Assembly: GCA_012959525.1 (NCBI GenBank)
Contig: DUDB01000026.1
Coordinates: forward strand, 1 to 64,000
DNA from: Planctomycetota bacterium
Lineage (GTDB): Bacteria > Planctomycetota > UBA1135 > GCA-002686595
DNA length: 64,000 nt
Reading direction: 5' to 3'
Shown here piece after piece: positions 48,816 through 57,073 of this stretch (position 1 is its first letter; every line of letters starts with the position of its first letter). Under the pieces are notes generated by a model. That model had not been told where the DNA came from. It made no database searches and saw only the letters and a program-made list of their open reading frames with translations. The translations under genes were made by a program, and so were the position numbers.

Positions 48816-49559
48816 TTAGCCCTCCGGGTTGGAGACGTAGATCTCCACGCGCCGGTTCATGCGCTTGTTGTCCGCAGAGTCATTGGCTGCCACCGGCTCG
48901 TGAGGGCCGAACCCCATCACTCGCACGCTGGCGGACTTGATACTCTTCGATTCGACGAGCAGCGCCCCCACGGCTACTGCCCGCGCGGCGGACAGCTGCA
49001 GGTTTCCGTGCGGGAAACGCTCAAGGGTTGCGGGCTTCTTGACCGGATCGGAGTCCGTGTGACCGCGGACCCAGATGGTCCCGTGCGGCTGAGCAGCAAT
49101 CTCCATGGAGATTTCCATGAGGGCTTTCGTGCCGTCGGGCCCCAAGTCCGCCTTCCCCGACTCAAACAGCAGCCGGTCCTGAATCATGTAGAGGTAGCCG
49201 TCACTCAACTGGAACTTCTCCACGTCCTTCATGGGTCGGTTCATTGCGCTCAATTGACGCTCTAGCTCACTGAGCTTGTCGTAGGCCTCGTCGGTCAGGT
49301 TCGCGCTGAGTTGACGCATGCCCTCGTCGCGCATCTGTGCCTGCAGGTCGTCATAGTCGATTTGCAGCCGTTGGTAGTCTGCGTCGAGGTCAAAATACTC
49401 CGTCTGAGACTGCTTGGCAGACGCCAGAGCCTCCTCGTACTGATGCATACTGACTAGGCCGAGCGATTGAGTGCTTTCGCACGAGGAAATCAGCCCGGTA
49501 GCGATAAGCAGGGTGGTGGCCCCCGCCAAGCGCTTCCCCCCTCGGATGTGCTTGTTCAT
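48816..49559 (-). CDS. OmpA-family (Pal-like) peptidoglycan-associated lipoprotein
   Basis: The product is 247 residues. The signal peptide ends LISSC (Cys27), a lipoprotein cleavage site. A coiled-coil segment covers about residues 40-105. The C-terminal OmpA-like domain begins near LFESGKADLGPDG and contains VRGHTDSDPV, LSAARAVAV and NKRMNRRVEIYV, the peptidoglycan-binding signature. It should tether the outer membrane to the cell wall, implying an outer membrane and peptidoglycan. The ATG at 49559 has GGAAGA upstream. A strong terminator follows. Confidence 0.9.
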   Translation of the reverse strand: MNKHIRGGKRLAGATTLLIATGLISSCESTQSLGLVSMHQYEEALASAKQSQTEYFDLDADYQRLQIDYDDLQAQMRDEGMRQLSANLTDEAYDKLSELERQLSAMNRPMKDVEKFQLSDGYLYMIQDRLLFESGKADLGPDGTKALMEISMEIAAQPHGTIWVRGHTDSDPVKKPATLERFPHGNLQLSAARAVAVGALLVESKSIKSASVRVMGFGPHEPVAANDSADNKRMNRRVEIYVSNPEG

Positions 49560-49980
49560 GTGTTCTTCCAAGATTTAGTTCTACGCGGAAAGGACTCGTG
49601 TTCCCCCCCTAGTTCGAAGCCCACCCGATCCCCTCGACCGGGCGGCGGGGAGTGGGAACGATCCGTACCCCCCGTGCGAGGTGCAGTCTAGCCATCCGCG
49701 AGGGGCGATCTCAAAGGGATTGAGACAGATCCAAACGAGCTGGGCCCCACGCTGACCTCCCAGCGAGCCAGGGTGGTCCTGTTGGCCACCAAGCGGAGGC
49801 CCCGTTTGGATGGGAACGCTCGCCAGCCGGCGCTCCGCAGCGGAGAGCACCGGTGGGTAGGGAATCCTCCCACAGGCACCCACCAGGCCGATGCAAACCC
49901 ACGTCAGGGTCTTCCCGGGCCTCCCAAATGAGGCGGGAAGCCTGTGAATCCCCCCTGGGGGCTAGGCGGCCCAGAGCCCT
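49560..49980. other. Intergenic region upstream of the OmpA-family gene
   Basis: This 421-base gap separates the HTH gene (ending 49981) from the OmpA-family gene starting at 49559. Minus-strand GGCTTCCC and GGGAGGCC, around 49909-49933, can pair as an 8-bp stem with one G-T pair, without a T tract. No reading frame looks protein-like. It should contain the promoter of the OmpA-family gene; I see no clear boxes. Confidence 0.5.
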
Positions 49981-50541
49981 TTAGCTGTTGTCAGCCGAAG
50001 ACCCGATCTTGCCGCCAAACATCTCTGCCACGGACTTGGCAACGCCATCGGCATTACCCGAGCTGACGGCCAGGGCCACAGGAAGCCCTAGAATGAACAC
50101 GAACGCCGTGGCAATCATGGCCGCGCGGAGGCCCATGCCTTCCACTCCATCGTCTTCCTCAACCGCCACGGGGCGCGGACGCTTGACCTTGGAAGCGGCC
50201 GCAGGGGCTGCCTCTTCCTCTAGCTCAAGTTCACCAACCTCTTCGACGTCATCGTCAATCAGGGTGTCCACGTCGGAGATCTCCTGGGTGGCCATGCCGG
50301 ACTCTTCGTCACCCACGGCATCGTCCTCGAAGACCAGCTCTTCGGCCGGCTCATTCAGGTCGACCACCTCCCCACCGGACAGTTCGCGGCGAAGAGCATC
50401 CACGTCGCTACGGCGCAGCTTCATGGTGTCACCCTTGCGGAAGGCGCGGATATCGCCCTCGGAGACAAGCCGCTTGAGCTCGTCCTCTTGCAAACGCAGT
50501 TCGTCGAGGGCCTCGTCAAAGCTGAAGAATTCGTCGGGCAC
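49981..50541 (-). CDS. Possible membrane-tethered excisionase/MerR-like HTH protein
   Basis: The product is 186 residues. Residues 5-53 (FSFDEALDELRLQEDELKRL, then GDIRAFRKGDTMKLRRSDV) form an excisionase/MerR-type winged helix-turn-helix. An acidic linker (60-112) and basic KVKRPRPV lead to one transmembrane helix at about 138-160, with a short tail outside. If right, the DNA-binding domain is held at the inner membrane. The start is GTG at 50541, fixed by AGGAGA 7 bases upstream; a longer upstream frame is the shadow of the neighbouring gene. It lies 43 bases after the gene at 50585 on the same strand. Confidence 0.7.
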   Translation of the reverse strand: MPDEFFSFDEALDELRLQEDELKRLVSEGDIRAFRKGDTMKLRRSDVDALRRELSGGEVVDLNEPAEELVFEDDAVGDEESGMATQEISDVDTLIDDDVEEVGELELEEEAAPAAASKVKRPRPVAVEEDDGVEGMGLRAAMIATAFVFILGLPVALAVSSGNADGVAKSVAEMFGGKIGSSADNS

Positions 50542-50584
50542 GGTTCGGTCTCCTGAAATTTGTGGGGGGGGGGAAGGAAAGGTC

Positions 50585-51040
50585 TTAGTGTTCGCCAGCA
50601 TCCTGAGCTGACTCGAAGACCTTGAGCAAGTCTTTGTATCCGAGGGGACGCCCCTCAGACTCTGTCCTGTCATTGAACCCATCGAGCTGCAGGTCCAAGT
50701 CGATCCGGCGGGCTCCGACAAACTGAACCCCACGGGTGCTCTTGGAGCCCCCGGTCGCCTGGTAGATACAGATGTGCTTGCTCTCCGTGTCGATCAGGTA
50801 GAGGATCGACTGGCCGGTCATGTCGACGCCCGTGACGGCAATCATGCTGCCGTTCGAGTCCGCGGTGCCACCGGCCGCCATGGATGTCGTCCACTCGGGC
50901 GGGTCCGGATCCTGCGCCCAGACGGGCTCGAGAACGGCGCCTGCCCCGAAAATGAGGAGCACGCCCAAGGCGAGCAGCCAGAGGGGATTGCCGGAGGGGC
51001 TGGGTGAGACGGGGGGAGGAGCCATGTGGGTGCCCACCAT
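50585..51040 (-). CDS. Small secreted or membrane-anchored protein, function unknown
   Basis: The product is 151 residues. A signal sequence or anchor (NPLWLLALGVLLIFGAGAVL, ending near PVWAQD) is followed by a beta-rich domain, TGQSILYLIDTESKHICIYQ and KSTRGVQFVGARRIDLDLQ. This resembles no family I can name with confidence. The pattern of a value-display segment (YLIDTESKHICIYQ) recalls proteins that are otherwise hypothetical in Planctomycetota. ATGs at 51040 and 51025 are both possible. It precedes the HTH gene and probably shares its transcript. Confidence 0.65.
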   Translation of the reverse strand: MVGTHMAPPPVSPSPSGNPLWLLALGVLLIFGAGAVLEPVWAQDPDPPEWTTSMAAGGTADSNGSMIAVTGVDMTGQSILYLIDTESKHICIYQATGGSKSTRGVQFVGARRIDLDLQLDGFNDRTESEGRPLGYKDLLKVFESAQDAGEH

Positions 51041-51124
51041 AGCCGGCCACCCACCTCTCGGCTACAGGACAATCCCACGGAAGGAACGTGCTTCCTTGTG
51101 GCGCTACGGGGGAAATCAGCCCTC

Positions 51125-52111
51125 TCAGAGGCCCACAACTTCGCCCGAGATCTCTTCCACCAGATCCTTGAGCGTCACCCACCCCACGGGCGTTTCCATG
51201 GTCCCCACCACGGCCCCGCGACGCCCGCCACCCCTCAGGTGCAAAAGGGCCCTGTCTACGGGGGTGTCCGCGGGCAGCGCCGAGACCCTTCTGAGGTGGG
51301 ACAGGACAGGGCTCTGGGGACCTGCAGCGAGGACCTCCAATTGATGAACGTAGCCCTCTAGGCGGCCGCTGCCATCCACGACGGGGAGGCGGGTGAAGCG
51401 CGCCTCGCTCACCTGTCGGTACAGATCCTCGTCACCCTCATCGCGGCGGACCATCTGGACTTCATCCCAGGGCACCATGGCGTGGGAGACGGGAAGAGTC
51501 CGAAGTTGGAGGGCATTGCGTGCCAGCGCCTCGGCACGCTCATGGAGGGCCCCGTGGCGCCGACCCTCAGCGAGCAGGGCCGTCAAGCGTTCTGCTCGGC
51601 CCCCGGAGGCCACGCGGCCCGGACCCAGTCCGAAGAGGTGCTCGAGTGAGGCGGTCAGGAGACGCAGGACGCGCTCGAAGGGCCAGAGCATCCAACGGGC
51701 GGTGAGGATGAGTGGCACCGTCGAATAGACCATGGAGTGAGCGCGCCGCCTGTAGATCTCCTTCGGCAAAGCCTCGCCCAGCATGAACAGCAGCGGGGTC
51801 AGGATGAGGGTGAGCACGAGCGCCCGCAATGCCGGGTCCAAGACCCTTGCACCCAAGGACGCACCCAACAGGTGGTCCCCCACGTGGGAGGCAAGTTCGA
51901 TGGCAAGGTTGTTGCCGATCAGAATCGTGATGAGCAGGGCGGATTCGTCGCTCAGGAGAATGCGAACCATGCGCGCTCGGCGATGGCCCTGGTCCGCTTC
52001 CATACCGACACGAATGCGAGAGAGAGTGTAGATACCCGTTTCGGATCCGGAGAAGACAAAGCTCGCCACCAAACACAGGAGCAGGGCAAACAGCCAGATG
52101 AAGAGGTCCAT
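51125..52111 (-). CDS. CNNM/DUF21 transmembrane protein with CBS domains (short form)
   Basis: The product is 328 residues. The CNNM domain has four hydrophobic segments in about the first 150 residues, opening with a FVFSGSETGIYTLSR motif (SGSET-type). A CBS pair follows (about 195-320). The C-terminal CorC_HlyC domain found in the full-length paralogue upstream is absent. CNNM/CorC proteins take part in magnesium and divalent-cation transport. Its ATG overlaps the upstream stop by one base, so the two paralogues are translated together. Confidence 0.88.
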   Translation of the reverse strand: MDLFIWLFALLLCLVASFVFSGSETGIYTLSRIRVGMEADQGHRRARMVRILLSDESALLITILIGNNLAIELASHVGDHLLGASLGARVLDPALRALVLTLILTPLLFMLGEALPKEIYRRRAHSMVYSTVPLILTARWMLWPFERVLRLLTASLEHLFGLGPGRVASGGRAERLTALLAEGRRHGALHERAEALARNALQLRTLPVSHAMVPWDEVQMVRRDEGDEDLYRQVSEARFTRLPVVDGSGRLEGYVHQLEVLAAGPQSPVLSHLRRVSALPADTPVDRALLHLRGGGRRGAVVGTMETPVGWVTLKDLVEEISGEVVGL

Positions 52112-53352
52112 CAGGAGTCGCCCCCTTGGCGGTCTTCCAGGTAGAGCTCAACACCCAAGACCCGGCGGCCCCGGACCTCGGTGATCTTGCACGCCAGGCC
52201 AGCGCCCAGCGTCACCTGATCGCCCTCTCGCGGGATGCGTCCCAAGAGAGCGGTGACGTAGCCACCGACTGTCTCGAACGCATTGGGGACGACCTCTGCT
52301 TCGAAGAAGTCGTTCCAGTCACGGATGGAGGCACCACCTGAGACGCGATAACAGCCCTCGCCGAGGGGGATCACAACACGGTCGAGCTCCTCCCCTTCAA
52401 CACGCATGTCTCCCACCAACTCCTCGAACAGGTCTTCGAGGGTAACGACGCCCGCCGTGCCTCCCCACTCATCGATGACTATCGCCTCGGCCACACGCTC
52501 GGCACGCAGGATCTCAAGCATGCTCAGAACGCTGGCCACCTCCGGGACGAACGTGACGGGCATGATGAGCTCCGCCAGGGGACGATCGGATTCCAGGAGC
52601 ATGTCACGAACCTCAACCCGGCCGACCACCGTGTCCGCGTCACCGCGAATGACGGGCAACCAGGTCAGGCGTTGACGCTCGGTCTCCTCAAGCAGGTGGG
52701 CGCGCTGCTCGGCATCGTGGTCAAGATCGGCGGCCAGCATGTCCACCCGGGGCGTCATGATCTCACGCACGCGCAAGTGCCCCAAGTCGACGATCTCTGC
52801 CAGGAGGTCTGCCTCCCGCCCGGCGAGATCTCCCTCCTTGGCGCTGAGCTCCAGGGCGGTAGCCAGATCCTGCGGTGAGACGCCCCGCTCCGCGGCAGGT
52901 CCCACACCGAACGCACGCAACATCACGTCCATGACCGCGTTGACCACACGCCGCAGAGGGCGCACCCAGACCAGGATGGGTACCAGGGGAACGGCCACCA
53001 GGCTGGAGACGCGCTCGGAAGAGCGCAGGGCGAGGGTCTTGGGGACGATCTCTCCCACCACCAGCAGGGCCAAGAGAGCCTCCGCACCGGTAAGCAGCCC
53101 GTGGCTCTGCATGGCCGAAGGAAACAGATAGGGCAGGCTCGTGAAGAAGAGCAGATTGATGAAGAGGTTACCCAGCAGGATAGTGACGAGCAGCTCGCGC
53201 GGCTGAGACAGAAGCCTTCGCACGCGCGGCTTGGCGGTCGCCACCTGCTCTTCACCCAGACTGAACAGAGCCGTCTCGGCTCCCGAGAAGAAGCCCGAGC
53301 TCAGGAGCATGCCCGAGGCCCCCAACCAAGGCAGAGCTTCGCCCAAGGTCAT
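52111..53352 (-). CDS. CNNM/CorC family protein (DUF21-CBS-CorC_HlyC)
   Basis: The product is 413 residues. The transmembrane CNNM domain begins with a SGFFSGAETALFSL motif; a CBS pair follows at about 195-310 (REIMTPRVDML, IVIDEWGGTAGVVTLEDLFEE), and the CorC_HlyC domain is at the C-terminus. It is the full-length partner of the shorter paralogue downstream. The family is linked to Mg efflux or uptake. Its ATG lies within the last four bases of the histidine kinase gene (ATGA), so kinase and transporter are translationally coupled. Confidence 0.93.
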   Translation of the reverse strand: MTLGEALPWLGASGMLLSSGFFSGAETALFSLGEEQVATAKPRVRRLLSQPRELLVTILLGNLFINLLFFTSLPYLFPSAMQSHGLLTGAEALLALLVVGEIVPKTLALRSSERVSSLVAVPLVPILVWVRPLRRVVNAVMDVMLRAFGVGPAAERGVSPQDLATALELSAKEGDLAGREADLLAEIVDLGHLRVREIMTPRVDMLAADLDHDAEQRAHLLEETERQRLTWLPVIRGDADTVVGRVEVRDMLLESDRPLAELIMPVTFVPEVASVLSMLEILRAERVAEAIVIDEWGGTAGVVTLEDLFEELVGDMRVEGEELDRVVIPLGEGCYRVSGGASIRDWNDFFEAEVVPNAFETVGGYVTALLGRIPREGDQVTLGAGLACKITEVRGRRVLGVELYLEDRQGGDS

Positions 53353-55673
53353 GAGGGCTCCTCCCCTGGGAGGTTCACCGACGGCTCTCCACCCTGGTAG
53401 ACGGGCAGCCTCAACTCGACCAGAAAGCCCCCCTCGGGAGGAGTGCGCAGCTGGACTTCGCCGCCATGTCCGTTCACCACGTTGTGCACAATGGCCAGAC
53501 CGAGACCGGTGCCCCGCCCGGTGTCCTTTGTGGTGTAGAAGAGGTCCGCCGCGCGCTGGATGAGGTCAGCATCCATGCCGGGACCGTTGTCCACGACCCA
53601 AAGTCGCAGCCACTCCCCCTCACTCTCCAATCCGACCCGGATGCGACCCTCCCCGGATGCATGGTCGACTAGGGCGTCCAGGGAGTTGACGAGCAGGTTC
53701 AAGATGGCCTGACCCAATTCGTTGCGTTGGCCGCGCACGAGGGGCAGGGCGCTCCACGCTTCGAAGGCCTGCTCGTCAGAGGCAAGGCGCGCCCCTCCCT
53801 CGCCTTCCAGCCACATCTGCGTCCCCTGAACGTCGGCTCGATGTTGGATCAGACCAAGCGCATCTCCCAGAGGCCCCACCAGAGCGAGGGGCTCCACGGC
53901 CGTCTCCCGGGGAGCGAGGCGCAGCACCTTGCCCACGGTCTCGCCGATGCGCTCCAGCCCCCCCTGCACCAACTCGAGGTAGCGCTCTCGGGTTTCCGGG
54001 TCCAGGTCAGGGCGGCCCAGGACCTCGAGGGCATTGAGCATGCCCCCCAGCGGGTTGTTGATCTCGTGGGCGATGCCAGCGGCCAGCTCACCCGTCGCCG
54101 CCAGGCGTCGCTGGGTCATGGCGGCGGCTTCAGCCTCTCGGGCAGCCGCCGTGGCCTCTTGGACCTCAGTGGCCAGGCGCGCATTGAATCCCTCGAGCTT
54201 CTCCGCCATGCCGTTGAAGCTCCGCACGAGATCGGCCAGCTCATCACGCCGGCGAACCTCCGGAACCCGCGCCGTTAGGTCCCCCATGCGCAGGCGCCTA
54301 GCCCCCTGGGCGAGACGGCGAACCGGATCGAGCACCAGACGGTGTACGCCGAAGAATGTCGCGAGCGTCAGCATGACCGTCGAGAGCAGGAACCATGGAC
54401 CGAGCTGGCGCAGGATGGGGCGCACGATGGGATCTTCACGGGGGCGGAGCCAAACTCCTCCCCACAGTTCGCCCGAAGCGAGGCGCAAGGGAACCGCCAG
54501 CCCTCTCTCGTCCCCCACGGGGTCGCCCTCGGTCGCGGCCTGCCGGATCTGCGAGAGAACGGCCTCCTGGTCCCACAGCGGAGAGCGGTGCGCACTGCCC
54601 ATCGGGTTGAGGTAGACCCTCCCCAACCGGAGATCCGCCGGCGATGGATCCTCCTCCAGCGGGTCGATGATGGCGCCCGTCATCCATTTGGCGGGGGAGA
54701 AGAACGGACCCGGCATCAGATATAGCCAGGTTGGAAAGGGGAAGAAGCCCGCGCCCCAGATCTCGCCTGCAGAATCCCCGGCCGGTCGGGTAAGAGGCAG
54801 GAGCAGCCCTCCGCGAAAACGAATGGAAATCTCCGCGCGCTGAGCACTGATCAGTGCCTCGCGCAGGTAGGCGCTCATGTCCCGGTCGTAGCCCCTTTGA
54901 CGCGCCGGAGACAACCCCAAGAAGACCATGGTGGACAAGCTCTTGCGAACGTGCAGGGGCCAGAGAACGCAGGCGGCCAAGAACCTCTCGAAGTTGGGAG
55001 CGCAGAACGCGAGGTGGGGATGACTGGGCCACGGAGCCCCATGCTTCATGAGCCCCGCCCCCCAGACCTCTCCCGGCTCCATGCGGGGCAGGTTCAATCG
55101 CACGCGCGCGGCGCCCAGGAGCATGGGGAGGCTATAGCCCACAATGGAAGGGAGGACCGGGGGCAGCGCTCGGCCCGTGGGAACCCAAGAACGGGTGACG
55201 GGAACCGTGACGTTGCGAGGTGCTGGGCGGGGCCGGCGCAGGGGGATCAAGACACCGTCGGGAACGAACTCCGTGCGGCCACTGAGGCCCACGCGCCGCA
55301 GGTCACTCAGGAGACCGCCGCTGGCCTCGAAGCTACGCAACTGAACAATCTGAGCATCCTCGTACCGGGACCAGCGGGACCAGGAGAGGATCTCTCCCGT
55401 CAGAGCCTGCCCCTGCTCGTCGAGCAGGTTGCGCAGGCGCTCAAGCACAAGCTGCTCGTCCAACTGCGCCAGCTCAGCGCGTTCCTCGGAGATGATGTGC
55501 GTGAACCACACCAAGAGCCCACCGAAGACAACCACGTTGAAGGCCGTCACCAGGGCGACAACGCGTAGCCACAGTGGCAGCCCGAGGGACGAACCGCGCC
55601 GGGCTAGGGGTGCGTTCGCGCCTCGACCTTGAGGCTCTGTCCTGGGCTCGGTATTTGGCGGACTGTTAGACAC
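53349..55673 (-). CDS. Sensor histidine kinase with a repeat-containing extracytoplasmic domain
   Basis: The product is 774 residues. Transmembrane helices are at about 33-60 and 425-445. Between them lies a large sensor region with a recurring GExWGAG motif near residues 201, 303 and 401. A HAMP domain follows, then the H-box AAGIAHEINNP with the phosphoacceptor His536, the N-box NLLVNSLDAL, and DNGPGM and GRGTGLGLAI for ATP binding. No response regulator is adjacent. The start is GTG at 55673. It overlaps the CNNM gene downstream by 4 bases, which suggests envelope or ion-linked signalling. Confidence 0.92.
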   Translation of the reverse strand: MSNSPPNTEPRTEPQGRGANAPLARRGSSLGLPLWLRVVALVTAFNVVVFGGLLVWFTHIISEERAELAQLDEQLVLERLRNLLDEQGQALTGEILSWSRWSRYEDAQIVQLRSFEASGGLLSDLRRVGLSGRTEFVPDGVLIPLRRPRPAPRNVTVPVTRSWVPTGRALPPVLPSIVGYSLPMLLGAARVRLNLPRMEPGEVWGAGLMKHGAPWPSHPHLAFCAPNFERFLAACVLWPLHVRKSLSTMVFLGLSPARQRGYDRDMSAYLREALISAQRAEISIRFRGGLLLPLTRPAGDSAGEIWGAGFFPFPTWLYLMPGPFFSPAKWMTGAIIDPLEEDPSPADLRLGRVYLNPMGSAHRSPLWDQEAVLSQIRQAATEGDPVGDERGLAVPLRLASGELWGGVWLRPREDPIVRPILRQLGPWFLLSTVMLTLATFFGVHRLVLDPVRRLAQGARRLRMGDLTARVPEVRRRDELADLVRSFNGMAEKLEGFNARLATEVQEATAAAREAEAAAMTQRRLAATGELAAGIAHEINNPLGGMLNALEVLGRPDLDPETRERYLELVQGGLERIGETVGKVLRLAPRETAVEPLALVGPLGDALGLIQHRADVQGTQMWLEGEGGARLASDEQAFEAWSALPLVRGQRNELGQAILNLLVNSLDALVDHASGEGRIRVGLESEGEWLRLWVVDNGPGMDADLIQRAADLFYTTKDTGRGTGLGLAIVHNVVNGHGGEVQLRTPPEGGFLVELRLPVYQGGEPSVNLPGEEPS

Positions 55674-55721
55674 TGTGTTGAACGGACGCTTGCGGCTTCA
55701 CCATCGGATTCATCCATCCCC

Positions 55722-56876
55722 TCAGGCGCCACTGATGGAGTTCATGATCTCCATCAAGGGCATAAACAGGGCCACGACGATGAATCCGACGAAGACAGCC
55801 ATCAAGATCAAAAGCAGAGGCTCGAGGACCTTGAAGAAGGCGTCGATCTGCCGATCGACTTGACGCTCGTATGCGTCCGCAACCTTGAGCAACATCCCGT
55901 CGAGGTTTCCGGTCTCTTCACCAACCTCGACCATGTTGGTGACGAGGTCATCAAAAATGCCGGACTCACCCATGGGGCGCGCGATTCCCTCGCCCTCTCG
56001 AACCGTACGCCGGATGGCCTCGACGCCACGGATGAGCACCTCATTGGCAGTCGCATCCCTGACGATAGCCAGAGCATCGAGGTGCGGCACTCCCGCTTCG
56101 ATCAGGGTGCCGAAGGTACGTGAGAAATCGGCGATCATGGAGCGCGAGACAAGACTCCCGAGCAGGGGAATCTTGAGCAACAGGCCGTGGGCACCGTGAC
56201 GGTAGCCGTCGTTACGCTTGAGCAGGGCGAAGTGTGAAACCAACAGGATGACGGGCAGTCCGACCACGACGTACCAATACTTGGCAGCGAAGGTGGATGA
56301 GTCCAAGAGAACCTGGGTTACCTGAGGTAGCTCAACGTTGAACGACTGGAAGAGCTCCTCAAAGCGCGGGATCACGAACAGGATGACCGCCGTGATCACG
56401 CCGCCGGCCACCATGGAGAGGATCAAGGGGTAGATCATGGCTCCGATGACCTTGCCCCGAATCTCAGCCGCCTTCTCGCGGAAGGCGGCTAGGCGCGTCA
56501 GGATTCGGTCGAGGACCCCGCCCGCCTCACCTGCCCGCACCATGGATGAGTACAGCGTGTCGAAGCACGCGGGGTGCTTGCCGAGCGCTTCCGACAGAGG
56601 CGTACCCGATGCGACGTCCTCTGTCACTTCGGCCAGGATGCCCTTGAAACGCCCGGGCCGCATCTGACCCTCCAAGATCGTCAGAGCCTTGACGACCGGG
56701 ATGCCCGCCTCACTCAGCGTGGCGAGCTGGACGGTGAAGTCGGTGATGAGATCCGACTTGACGCGGCCGCCCTTGGCCGAAGATGCACTCGTGTCGCCGG
56801 CGCCCCCTGTCGGGCGCGCCTTGGCACTACTCGCCTGTTGGGTGCTCTTTGCAGAGCGTTGGATGCGTTTGGCCAT
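55722..56876 (-). CDS. Type II secretion/type IV pilus inner-membrane protein (GspF/PilC)
   Basis: The product is 384 residues. Two GspF domains (about 45-170 and 245-370) each end in transmembrane helices (about 143-169, 200-218 and 349-375). Conserved parts include LITDFTVQLATLSEAGIPV, SGTPLSEAL and MVRAGEAGG. It forms the platform that the PilB/GspE ATPases engage. The first 40 residues are Lys/Ala/Ser-rich. It lies 197 bases after a PilB-like ATPase gene on the same strand. Confidence 0.95.
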   Translation of the reverse strand: MAKRIQRSAKSTQQASSAKARPTGGAGDTSASSAKGGRVKSDLITDFTVQLATLSEAGIPVVKALTILEGQMRPGRFKGILAEVTEDVASGTPLSEALGKHPACFDTLYSSMVRAGEAGGVLDRILTRLAAFREKAAEIRGKVIGAMIYPLILSMVAGGVITAVILFVIPRFEELFQSFNVELPQVTQVLLDSSTFAAKYWYVVVGLPVILLVSHFALLKRNDGYRHGAHGLLLKIPLLGSLVSRSMIADFSRTFGTLIEAGVPHLDALAIVRDATANEVLIRGVEAIRRTVREGEGIARPMGESGIFDDLVTNMVEVGEETGNLDGMLLKVADAYERQVDRQIDAFFKVLEPLLLILMAVFVGFIVVALFMPLMEIMNSISGA

Positions 56877-57073
56877 TGTGTGTCGGGCAGACTAGCAGGG
56901 AGGCGTAAGGGGGAGAAGGGAGAGCCGCGGCGAGGGCTTGGCCCAGCCTACCCCAATCCCCGGTCGGCATGACGGGCGGGAAGGTCGGGGAGCGGGCCCA
57001 GAATGCAAGGGATCCGTCTTACCCCCACCAAGGGAAGAAGTTGCAGGACGACACGGACAAGGGCCCCACCGAC

